A stretch of DNA of 64,000 nt from Halomonas sp. M20 (GTDB lineage: Bacteria; Pseudomonadota; Gammaproteobacteria; Pseudomonadales; Halomonadaceae): contig NZ_JACNMQ010000001.1 of assembly GCF_020622265.1 (NCBI RefSeq), forward strand, positions 806,001 through 870,000. Reading direction: 5' to 3'. Shown in pieces: positions 57,172-64,000 of this stretch. The number at the start of each line of letters is the position of its first letter. Position 1 is the first letter of the stretch. The notes under the pieces are model-generated. The model was given only the letters and a program-made list of their open reading frames with translations. It had not been told where the DNA came from and made no database searches. The translations under genes and the position numbers were made by a program.

Positions 57172-57361
57172 AAATTGCCCTCTCTTTGCGGTGCATATCA
57201 CGAGCGGAAATCACTCGGATCAGAGTACCGTTACCTCTCAATGTGAAGGTGATATGCAATAAACGTGCATCGTCGGTTTCACCAAGGGCGTGATAACGGG
57301 CTTCCTTTTGGCTGTGCTCGTTGTCTTCCAGCACCAGAAGCGGTTTATATGGATGCCACAC
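57146..57361 (-). pseudogene. brnT: BrnT-type toxin, N-terminally truncated
   Basis: The visible frame (LVLEDNEHSQKEARYHALGE, LLHITFTLRGNGTLIRVISA, RDMHRKERAIYEQ) is the C-terminal two-thirds of BrnT, a RelE-fold RNase. The N-terminal ~25-30 residues, normally beginning with a FEWD-type strand and KHGVSF, are missing. The sequence switches at about 57359 to an unrelated antitoxin fragment on the other strand. The gene is probably dead, leaving brnA behind. Confidence 0.7.
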
Positions 57362-57456
57362 GGCAATCGATCATCAAGGTCTGGCTAATTGAGCGCCTTC
57401 GAGCTGAGGCTTTCAGCAGATCGACCAATGATAACACTGCGAGTGCTACCTATTAG
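57361..57456 (+). pseudogene. Antitoxin C-terminal fragment at the polB junction
   Basis: The plus-strand frame reads [18 protein letters not shown], matching the YQSLIKVW(L)xERL end of CopG/BrnA-like antitoxins such as the neighbouring brnA. No start or N-terminal half is present. It abuts the truncated brnT exactly and runs into the beginning of polB. Confidence 0.55.
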
Positions 57457-59872
57457 CGAACCATCACAAAGTACCACCGTGGAGCAACAAGGCTTCATCC
57501 TTACCCGCCACTGGCGGGATACGCCTGAAAGCACCGAGGTGTCGTTCTGGCTGGCAACCGACGCCGGCCCTCGCCATGTGCGCTTGCCGGTGCAGGTGTC
57601 GGTGGCGTTTATCCCCTCCGAACAGCGCAGCCAGGCCGAGCGGGTGCTAAACGGCGAGCGGGATGTCGAGCTAAAGCCACTCAAGCTTTGTGATTTCCAC
57701 CATCGCCCGGTGTTGGGGCTCTACTGCCAGCATCATCGCCAGTTGATGAACCTGGAACGGCGCCTGACGGATGCGGGCGTCGAGGTTTTTGAAGCCGATA
57801 TCCGCCCGCCGGAGCGTTACCTGATGGAGCGTTTCATCACCGCGCCGGTGATGTTCATGGGGCAGGAAGCGGCGGACGGTTCGTTTGTCGACACACACCT
57901 AAAACCCGCGCCGGACTATCGCCCGCGCCTCAGACTGGCCTCGTTGGATATCGAGACCAGCGAGCGCGGCGAGCTGTATTCCATCGCGCTGGAGGGTTGC
58001 GGCGAGCGCCAGGTGTATATGCTCGGATCGGCTAGTAGTGAGGATGAGCCCGCTGCTTCTCTCGATTTTCCCCTCGACTTTTCCCTTCAGTATTGCGACC
58101 GCCGCGAGGCGCTGCTTGAGTGTCTCAATGAGTGGATGGCGCGGCACGATCCGGATGCGATCATCGGCTGGAATGTGGTGCAGTTCGATCTGCGTATTCT
58201 ACAGCGGCACGCCGAGCGCCTCGGCGTGCCGCTGTTGCTGGGGCGGGGCGGTGAGCCCATGGAGTGGCGCGCCCATGGCAGCAATGCCAACCATTTTTTC
58301 GCTTCCGCGCCGGGACGGCTGCTCATCGATGGTATCGAGGCGTTGCGCTCGGCGACCTGGAGCTTTATCTCGTTCAGCCTGGAGAATGTCGCCCAGACGC
58401 TGCTGGGCGAGGGCAAGGCGATCGACAACCCCTACCAGCGCATGGACGACATCAACCGCATGTTCGCCGAGGACAAGCCGGCGCTGGCCCGCTACAACCT
58501 CAAGGACTGCGAGCTGGTCACGCGGATCTTCGAGGAGACGAAACTGATCGACTTCCTGCTCGAGCGCGCTACCGTTACCGGCTTGCCCGCCGATCGCAGC
58601 GGTGGTTCGGTGGCGGCGTTCTCGCACCTCTATTTGCCGCATATGCATCGGCTGGGCTTCGTGGCGCCCAATCTTGTCCAGAGTCAGAGCGAGCGGGCAG
58701 GAGAAGGCAGCCCCGGCGGTTTTGTGATGGACTCGCGCCCCGGCCTTTACGATTCGGTGCTGGTGCTGGATTTCAAGAGCCTGTATCCCTCGATTATCCG
58801 CACCTTCCTGATCGATCCGGTGGGGCTGATCGAGGGCTTGCGCGAGCCGGATGATGAAAGCTCGGTGCCGGGCTTCGTCGGGGCGCACTTCTCCCGCAGG
58901 CGACATGCCTTGCCTGACATGGTGGCGCGGGTTTGGCAGGGGCGCGAGGCCGCCAAGCGCGAGGGCAATGCGCCGCTTTCCCAGGCGCTGAAGATCATCA
59001 TGAATTCGTTCTACGGTGTGCTGGGCACCAGGGGCTGTCGGTTCTTCGATCCGCGTTTGACGTCGTCGATCACCCTGCGTGGCCACGCGATCATGCATCG
59101 GACCCGCGAACTGATCGAGGCCGAAGGATATACCGTTATATACGGAGATACCGACTCCACCTTCGTATGGCTGGGAAGCGCACATGACGAGGATGCGGCG
59201 GCGCGGATTGGCCGACATCTGGCCGAGCGCGTCAATGTCTGGTGGAGCGAACATCTGCGCGACGAATATGGCCTGGAATGTGCACTGGAGTTGCAGCTCG
59301 AGACCCACTTCCGGCGCTTTCTGATGCCGACCATTCGCGGCGCGGAGGCGGGCAGCAAGAAGCGCTATGCCGGGCTGGTGAGGGAGGCCGATGGCAGCGA
59401 GCGGCTGGTGTTCAAGGGACTGGAAACGGTGCGTGCCGACTGGTCGCCGCTGGCTAAGGTCTTCCAGCAGGAACTCTACCGACGCATCTTCGTCGGTGAG
59501 CCTTACCGTGATTACGTGCGCGATTATGTACAGCGTACGCTGGCCGGGGAGTTCGACGAGCGGTTGATCTATCGTAAGCGCCTGCGTCGCAAGCTCGACG
59601 ATTACCAGCGCAATGTGCCGCCCCATGTGCGGGCGGCGCGCCTTGCCGATGAGTACAACGACCAGTTGGGCCGACCGCGCCAGTACCAGGACGGTGGCTG
59701 GATCAGCTACGTAATCACGGTGGCCGGGCCGGAACCGCTGGAAACACGCCGCTCGACCATCGATTACCAGCATTACCTCACTCGCCAATTGCAACCGGTG
59801 GCCGACGCCATTCTGCCGTTCGTCGAGGATGACTTCAGTGCGCTGATCGATCGGCAGTTGGGGCTCTTTTGA
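57428..59872 (+). CDS. polB: DNA polymerase II
   Basis: An 814-residue family B polymerase, SOS-linked in E. coli. Exonuclease motif I is in [15 protein letters not shown] (~residue 170); the polymerase has motif [14 protein letters not shown], motif B-like [15 protein letters not shown] and motif C YGDTDSTF, all intact. The ATG at 57428 is used, but family similarity begins only at about [15 protein letters not shown], so a GTG at 57479 is possible. Neither has a good ribosome-binding site. The 5' end overlaps an antitoxin fragment, so the native promoter may have been replaced by island DNA. Confidence 0.93.
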   Translation: MITLRVLPISEPSQSTTVEQQGFILTRHWRDTPESTEVSFWLATDAGPRHVRLPVQVSVAFIPSEQRSQAERVLNGERDVELKPLKLCDFHHRPVLGLYCQHHRQLMNLERRLTDAGVEVFEADIRPPERYLMERFITAPVMFMGQEAADGSFVDTHLKPAPDYRPRLRLASLDIETSERGELYSIALEGCGERQVYMLGSASSEDEPAASLDFPLDFSLQYCDRREALLECLNEWMARHDPDAIIGWNVVQFDLRILQRHAERLGVPLLLGRGGEPMEWRAHGSNANHFFASAPGRLLIDGIEALRSATWSFISFSLENVAQTLLGEGKAIDNPYQRMDDINRMFAEDKPALARYNLKDCELVTRIFEETKLIDFLLERATVTGLPADRSGGSVAAFSHLYLPHMHRLGFVAPNLVQSQSERAGEGSPGGFVMDSRPGLYDSVLVLDFKSLYPSIIRTFLIDPVGLIEGLREPDDESSVPGFVGAHFSRRRHALPDMVARVWQGREAAKREGNAPLSQALKIIMNSFYGVLGTRGCRFFDPRLTSSITLRGHAIMHRTRELIEAEGYTVIYGDTDSTFVWLGSAHDEDAAARIGRHLAERVNVWWSEHLRDEYGLECALELQLETHFRRFLMPTIRGAEAGSKKRYAGLVREADGSERLVFKGLETVRADWSPLAKVFQQELYRRIFVGEPYRDYVRDYVQRTLAGEFDERLIYRKRLRRKLDDYQRNVPPHVRAARLADEYNDQLGRPRQYQDGGWISYVITVAGPEPLETRRSTIDYQHYLTRQLQPVADAILPFVEDDFSALIDRQLGLF

Positions 59873-59875
59873 GTT

Positions 59876-59905
59876 GAGCCAATACCGCGGTATCGGCTCT
59901 TCTAT
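59876..59905 (+). terminator. Terminator candidate of polB
   Basis: GAGCC and GGCTC enclose the self-complementary ATACCGCGGTAT, followed by TTCTATTT, four bases after the polB stop. Confidence 0.5.
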
Positions 59906-59932
59906 TTCATGACAGTACCGACCTTGTAAGAG

Positions 59933-60670
59933 CTACCGATCCTCTAGCCGATAGGGCAGGGACAAATCGCCGGAGGCTACGTCGTAGACCTCGTAGATGC
60001 CCAGCATGGGCCGGCTGTCGTCCGAGGTGTTGACCTCCAGATAGGCGGTGACGGCATCGAAAGAGAACTCTCGGGCGTTCTGTACTCGCCAGGCCGGCAC
60101 CAGGATTCGCAAAGTATCACCTTGCAGGACCACACTCAGCCCAGGGGAATCCAGGTACAGTGGCATGCCTGCATTCGTTGGCGGCAACGTTGCCGAGTCA
60201 CCGTCGGTGATTTCGCGAACTGCCAGGCCGCCGGGGGCTCGGTCGTCCTCGGTGAGTACTACCCAATGGCTATGAAAGACGATGCCATCGTTGTCGTAAC
60301 GTCCGTCGCCTTGTTCGTCCCACAGCGGAGTGTCATCGAAATCGGGGTGTGATGTCGCGACCAGGGTCAGGATACCCTCGACGTCGTCGAAGCCGACCAC
60401 GGTCGGAGACAGGGTCGTGGGGAAGGCATAGGTGAGCACTGGTGCGCCGTCCATCTGGCCCCTGGCCTTGGGTGCGGTGGCGCCTGCCTGTCCTGCTACC
60501 TTCACTTCGAAGACCAGCATGTCGTAGTCAGCGACATAATATCCACCGGTCGCGGCAATCGACAGGTCATCGGTCGCGGCCAATGGCGTGATTGTATCGT
60601 CAGCCATGAGTGTACCGACGACCAGCAGTCCGCCGAGCAGGCTTGTGGGTAAAAATGTAGAAGCATGCAT
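59933..60670 (-). CDS. Exported protein of unknown function
   Basis: A 245-residue protein with a signal peptide (PTSLLGGLLVVGTLMADD; cleavage near MA-DD) and a beta-rich mature part. The mature part is full of Asp and Gly (SIAATGGYYVADYDMLVFEVKV-type opening; TSHPDFDDTPLWDEQGDG), has no Cys and ends in LSLPYRLEDR. Acidic composition suits a protein exported by a halophile. I recognise no family. The ATG at 60670 has GGAGGAATATG ahead; the frame extends upstream through the operator without support. It is divergent from the MarR gene and probably regulated by it. Confidence 0.65.
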   Translation of the reverse strand: MHASTFLPTSLLGGLLVVGTLMADDTITPLAATDDLSIAATGGYYVADYDMLVFEVKVAGQAGATAPKARGQMDGAPVLTYAFPTTLSPTVVGFDDVEGILTLVATSHPDFDDTPLWDEQGDGRYDNDGIVFHSHWVVLTEDDRAPGGLAVREITDGDSATLPPTNAGMPLYLDSPGLSVVLQGDTLRILVPAWRVQNAREFSFDAVTAYLEVNTSDDSRPMLGIYEVYDVASGDLSLPYRLEDR

Positions 60671-60755
60671 GTCATATTCCTCCAGAGGACGGGCCGTCGA
60701 GGAAGGCGTCGGTAGCGCTCGTTGCGTCAGAGGCGTCGCCTCAGCGGTCATTTTT

Positions 60756-60786
60756 CTAGTTATGTATCGAGTCGATACATAACTAG
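60756..60786. promoter_or_regulatory. Operator candidate: 31-bp perfect palindrome
   Basis: CTAGTTATGTATCGA and TCGATACATAACTAG are perfect 15-base arms around a single G. It lies 85 bases before the exported-protein start. The inner TGTATCGA-TCGATACA recurs in the second site, as expected for a MarR dimer target. Confidence 0.8.
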
Positions 60787-60818
60787 ATTTAGAATGGTCT
60801 AGCTTTCTTGTCAAGCAA

Positions 60819-60835
60819 TGCATCGAGTCGATACA
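60819..60835. promoter_or_regulatory. Operator candidate 2, at the MarR gene start
   Basis: TGCATCGA-G-TCGATACA repeats the core of the 31-bp palindrome with one mismatch and ends 8 bases before the MarR ATG, where binding would block transcription or initiation. This points to autorepression. Confidence 0.75.
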
Positions 60836-60843
60836 CTGCGAAC

Positions 60844-61401
60844 ATGATCCCTGCCGCGACCCTTCTCGAGCGTCTCGCTGCCCTGATCCACCAATCGGTG
60901 CGCGATGACGCCGCCCGCCATGGGCTATTGCCGATCCAGCTACAGGTGTTGGCGTATCTGGCGCATGCCAATCATTACAGCGACTTTCCTATCGCAGTGG
61001 CCGAGTATTTCGGTATCACGCGAGGAACGGTGTCGCAGACGCTCGGCGTGCTGGAACGCAAGGGGCTGATCGTCAAGCAGCCGGATAGTCGACATGGCAA
61101 ACGTGTGCACCTGCACCTTACTCAGTCAGGACAGGAACTGCTTGATGACAGCTGGGCCAGCCGTTTGACCTCGGCGCTGAAGGAGGCGCGGGACGTGGAT
61201 GCGGTTTCCTTGGAAGAGGGGCTGCGCGGCGTGCTTGTGGCGCTACAGCGCCAGAACGATCATCAAGCATTCAATGTCTGCCGGCATTGCGTGCATTTTC
61301 TGGAAGAGGGTGAGGGCTATCGCTGCGGTTTGACCAGTGAGCCGCTGGAACCGGAGCAGACTCTGAAGATCTGCCGGGAATGGACTGCGCCCAAGGCTTG
61401 A
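60844..61401 (+). CDS. MarR family regulator with C-terminal cysteine cluster
   Basis: A 185-residue winged-helix protein: LPIQLQVLAYLAHANHYSDFP, the recognition helix ITRGTVSQTLGVLERKGLI and the wing PDSRHGKRVHLHLT. After the MarR fold, residues ~140-180 carry four Cys plus His (CRHCVHF ... YRCGL ... KICREW) that could bind a metal or [Fe-S] cluster, or act as a redox switch. The ATG at 60844 (MIPAATLLERL) is chosen because the second operator lies just upstream. The exported protein gene is divergent and shares the operator region. Confidence 0.85.
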   Translation: MIPAATLLERLAALIHQSVRDDAARHGLLPIQLQVLAYLAHANHYSDFPIAVAEYFGITRGTVSQTLGVLERKGLIVKQPDSRHGKRVHLHLTQSGQELLDDSWASRLTSALKEARDVDAVSLEEGLRGVLVALQRQNDHQAFNVCRHCVHFLEEGEGYRCGLTSEPLEPEQTLKICREWTAPKA

Positions 61402-61517
61402 CTCTACGCTTGGTAGTCAAGTCGGTGATTGCTTGATTTGTATTATGCGGTATGGGTGCAGCTGGTTGGCTCCACTTGTATGCTACCGCGTCTTGCAATC
61501 TAGATTCGGAGTCTGTC

Positions 61518-62249
61518 ATGAAAAAAGCATTGTGTTTGAGCGCGGTTTTATTGGCTTCGGGTGCTGCAAATGCCGAAGGCGAGGCGAAATGGGGGTATTC
61601 TGGCGACAAAGGGCCAGAGAACTGGGCGGCATTGAGCCCGGACAACGCCATATGCTCAGGGAAGAATCAATCACCGATCAACCTGACCGGGTTTATCGAG
61701 GCGGAGTTGCAGCCAATAACCTTCGACTACCAGAAGGGTGGCCAGGAGATTCTCAACAACGGTCATACCGTGCAGGTGAATTATGCCTCGGGCAGCAGTA
61801 TTGAAGTCGACGGTATCAACTTCGATCTGAAGCAGTTTCACTTCCATGCGCCGAGCGAGAACCATATCGAGGGTAAATCCTATCCGCTGGAAGCGCATCT
61901 TGTGCATGCAAGCGAAGAGGGTGATTTGGCAGTGGTGGCGGTGATGTTCGAAGAGGGTGAGGCAAATGAAGGTCTGAAGCAGGGGTGGGCCAATATGCCT
62001 GAGCAGGCCGGGGACGAACACCCGCTTTCCGAGCAAGCAAGCGCCAGTGCTCTGCTACCTTCCGATCGCGACTACTACCGCTTCAATGGCTCGTTGACCA
62101 CGCCGCCCTGTACGCAAGGCGTACGCTGGCTGGTGATGAAGCAACCGCTTACGGCATCGCAAGAACAGATTGAGCGCTTCGCCGATGTCCTGCATGAGCC
62201 CAATAATCGTTCGCTACAGCCGGTCAATGCGCGGCCTGTCTTGCAGTAA
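61518..62249 (+). CDS. Periplasmic alpha-carbonic anhydrase
   Basis: A 243-residue alpha-class enzyme with a signal peptide (KKALCLSAVLLASGAANA-EG). The mature part begins WGYSGDKGPENWAALSPDNAIC and has the CA signature NQSPINL and zinc ligands in FHFHAPSEN and EAHLVH. YRFNGSLTTPPCTQGVRW forms the substrate pocket, and two Cys can form the usual disulfide. It hydrates CO2 in the periplasm. GGAG lies ahead of the ATG at 61518. Confidence 0.95.
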   Translation: MKKALCLSAVLLASGAANAEGEAKWGYSGDKGPENWAALSPDNAICSGKNQSPINLTGFIEAELQPITFDYQKGGQEILNNGHTVQVNYASGSSIEVDGINFDLKQFHFHAPSENHIEGKSYPLEAHLVHASEEGDLAVVAVMFEEGEANEGLKQGWANMPEQAGDEHPLSEQASASALLPSDRDYYRFNGSLTTPPCTQGVRWLVMKQPLTASQEQIERFADVLHEPNNRSLQPVNARPVLQ

Positions 62250-62685
62250 TTGATTGCGGTACACGAATAGTGCGCGTACTTCACTCGTATTTAACGGCGC
62301 CTAATCACGATGTAAACTCGGTAATTATGTCGAGATTGGGCTGTCGGACAGTGGAGAAGATGGATGCTTTTGGGTCTCACATGATGAGGATACTCGGCTC
62401 GACTCTGGCCTCAAAGTCTATTAGCATTTTTTCGAACTGCTGATAAAAGAGCTAGCTCGTATTGTGTTACTGAAGTTCTTGCACCTACGCAATGCGGGAG
62501 TGCTGGTCATGATTCTCAAGAAATCGCAAAACGACTTCGAATACTCAGATGATTCGGTACTTGACTAGGTGCAGCGTTGAAAGAAAGTCTCTTATAGGCT
62601 GGTAAATAGAAATATCTGAACAAAGCCGTTCAGTAGCAATGTGACCAAAAATTAATTCCATGCTTTAGTATAAGGTTTTCTTAAC
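62250..62685. other. Intergenic region with an unassigned relic frame
   Basis: A short open stretch at ~62440-62568 reads LLIKELARIVLLKFLHLRN and then MILKKSQNDFEYSDDSVLD before a stop. It has no start or ribosome-binding site and I do not recognise it. The remainder shows no clear promoter, repeat or RNA. Base composition falls to AT-rich towards the ATP-grasp gene. Confidence 0.4.
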
Positions 62686-63729
62686 ATGCAAATAGCTATT
62701 CACCACACATCAGATAGTTTTTCGGATCATTGGATCGAATACTGCAAAAAAAACAATATCAATTACAAGATCGTAAATGCCTTTGATAACGATATTATTT
62801 GTCAATTGAAAGATTGTGATGCACTGATGTGGCACCACCATCATGGGCATTTCAAAGATGTGCTAGCAGCTAGGAAGATTCTTTTTGCGTTAGAGCATGC
62901 AGGCGTTAAGGTTTTTCCTGATTTTAAAACAGGATGGCACTTTGATGATAAAGTGGCACAAAAATATATACTGGAAGCAATTGATGCGCCGCTAGTTCCT
63001 AGTTATGTGTTCTATGATAGAAAAGAAGCCGAGGACTGGGCAAAGCAAACCACCTACCCAAAAGTATTCAAGTTGAAGGGTGGGGCAGGGGCTGCCAACG
63101 TCAAGTTGATAAAAAGCCGGGCTGAGGCTTTTAAGGTTATTGGAAAATCCTTTGGTAAAGGTTTTTCCCAGTTTGATCGTATGGGCAATTTATCCGACCG
63201 TTATAAAAAATTCAGGAGCGGCTCAGGCTCACTGCTATTGGTGCTGAAGGGTGTTGCACGTCTTTTTATACCGACAGATTTTGCTAAACAGCAAAGCCCA
63301 GAAAGAGGGTATGTCTATTTTCAGGAATTTATACCGGATAATAACCACGATACCAGGGTTGTAGTTATCGGCGGCCAAAAAGCTGCTGCTGAAAAAAGAT
63401 ACGTTAGAAAAAACGATTTTCGAGCGTCAGGTAGTGGAAGTTTTAGTTACGATAATATCGATACAAATGCTGTAAAAATAAGTTTTGAAGTGTCGAAAAG
63501 GCTAGGGTTGCAAGCGGTGGCTTTTGATTTCGTGTTAGATGAAGAAGGGAAGCCTTTAATTGTTGAGTTGAGTTATGGTTTCGGGGCGCGAGGCATAAGC
63601 GAAGCTCCAGGTTATTGGGATAGCCAATTAAACTGGCATGCTGATCGGTTCAATCCACAACAGTGGATGATTGAAAATATTATAAATTCTCTAGAGCCTG
63701 CTGATGTTTCGCGCCAATCGGTTGATTAA
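62686..63729 (+). CDS. ATP-grasp family protein (RimK-like)
   Basis: A 347-residue AT-rich gene. The N-terminal part (MQIAIHHTSDSFSDHWIEY; DALMWHHHHGHFKD) is an unusual pre-ATP-grasp domain. The ATP-grasp core follows: YPKVFKLKGGAGAANVKLIKS (lysine and glycine loop), VYFQEFIPDNNHDTRVVVIG, AEKRYVRKNDFRASGSGSF, VAFDFVLDEEGKPLIVELSYGFG (metal-binding D and E). Such enzymes ligate a carboxylate to an amine or thiol. The closest styles are RimK-like ligases near polysaccharide genes, but the substrate is unknown. Composition suggests horizontal acquisition. Confidence 0.75.
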   Translation: MQIAIHHTSDSFSDHWIEYCKKNNINYKIVNAFDNDIICQLKDCDALMWHHHHGHFKDVLAARKILFALEHAGVKVFPDFKTGWHFDDKVAQKYILEAIDAPLVPSYVFYDRKEAEDWAKQTTYPKVFKLKGGAGAANVKLIKSRAEAFKVIGKSFGKGFSQFDRMGNLSDRYKKFRSGSGSLLLVLKGVARLFIPTDFAKQQSPERGYVYFQEFIPDNNHDTRVVVIGGQKAAAEKRYVRKNDFRASGSGSFSYDNIDTNAVKISFEVSKRLGLQAVAFDFVLDEEGKPLIVELSYGFGARGISEAPGYWDSQLNWHADRFNPQQWMIENIINSLEPADVSRQSVD

Positions 63730-63992
63730 AGCGAACAGGTTTGGCCGAGGTGTGGAGATTTTCATATCGATACAAGGCAACGCTGCTGGTCGGGATTCTC
63801 AAGCGCTTATAAAGGACGGGCGCTAAATATAAAGATATGCCAGTATGCACCAGCATGAGCAGATAGAAGAGCGGGTTATCCGCTCCGTTATCTTCAGCAA
63901 ATACGACAATACACCTCTGGTCATTGTCGATCTGCATTTTCTGATTTGCTCTAAGCTACACTACAGGCTCAACTATCAAGTAGGAAATAATC

Positions 63993-64000
63993 ATGGATGA
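63993..64000 (+). CDS. Possible start of a further gene, truncated by the window
   Basis: AGGAAATAATC precedes ATGGATGA at the very edge, a good ribosome-binding site and start. Nothing can be said about the product. Confidence 0.35.

Noticed and set aside
51400..57400. An integron integrase (intI), phage integrase or tRNA attachment site for the island.
   Set aside because: Looked for on both strands; no tyrosine recombinase motifs and no tRNA fragment were found in the window.
58199..59794. A 531-codon open frame antisense to polB.
   Set aside because: Same reason: GC-rich third positions of polB suppress stops on the opposite strand; no recognisable protein.
63680..63937. An 85-codon minus-strand frame at the right edge overlapping the ATP-grasp 3' end.
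   Set aside because: No ribosome-binding site, no family similarity, and overlap with a good gene.

Overview
The window reads as chromosome of a moderately GC-rich gammaproteobacterium of the Halomonas type (Halomonadaceae or close kin). The indicators are a fused tyrA-aroA gene followed by cmk and rpsA, the uvrY-uvrC-pgsA-tRNA(Gly-Cys-Leu) block, an rnfABCDGE-nth operon, and a short CstA paired with a small Cys-Cys-ending partner and an ArsA-like ATPase. The assignment rests on gene content and order; no database search was made.

Layout. 1-4.6 kb: aromatic amino acid synthesis, CMP kinase and ribosomal protein S1. 4.6-8.2 kb: trmJ, groEL/groES behind a clear sigma-32-type promoter, and fxsA. 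8.4-13 kb: a short-chain dehydrogenase, a ComEA-like protein, pyrF, the ihfB-lapA-lapB block (opposite strand to rpsA) and sdhE-ygfX. 13-20 kb: nadB, a FUSC-type transporter, three tRNAs, pgsA, uvrC, a GacA/UvrY regulator and tRNA-Ala. 20-31 kb: an orphan ferric-type ABC ATPase, argF, grxD, rnt, argG, a HlyU-like protein, a GST, a DUF1161 protein, an ElyC-like protein, the CstA/cory-CC-star/ArsA cluster and nth. 31-37 kb: the rnf operon, separated from nth by a MITE-like insertion. 37-46 kb: a probable scavenging and catabolic cluster (two amidohydrolases, a ThDP decarboxylase, a TRAP transporter and a LysR regulator). 46-51 kb: a small peptide gene and a CobW GTPase, a diguanylate cyclase and metG.

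51.4-57.4 kb, between metG and polB, is an accessory island. It begins with an AT-rich two-gene signalling pair (membrane-anchored receiver domain plus an atypical histidine kinase-like ATPase). Decayed IS481 and IS630 transposase fragments follow. Next come co-oriented single-gene units, each followed by an imperfect palindrome ending in GTT, as expected for integron gene cassettes with attC sites but no integrase in view. Their contents are a frameshifted C39-like cysteine peptidase, a polytopic membrane protein, a PLD-like protein and a toxin-antitoxin remnant. Broken brnT/brnA-type genes abut polB.

57.4-64 kb: DNA polymerase II, an unidentified exported protein divergent from a MarR regulator with two palindromic operator candidates, a periplasmic alpha-carbonic anhydrase, and an AT-rich ATP-grasp protein close to the right edge.
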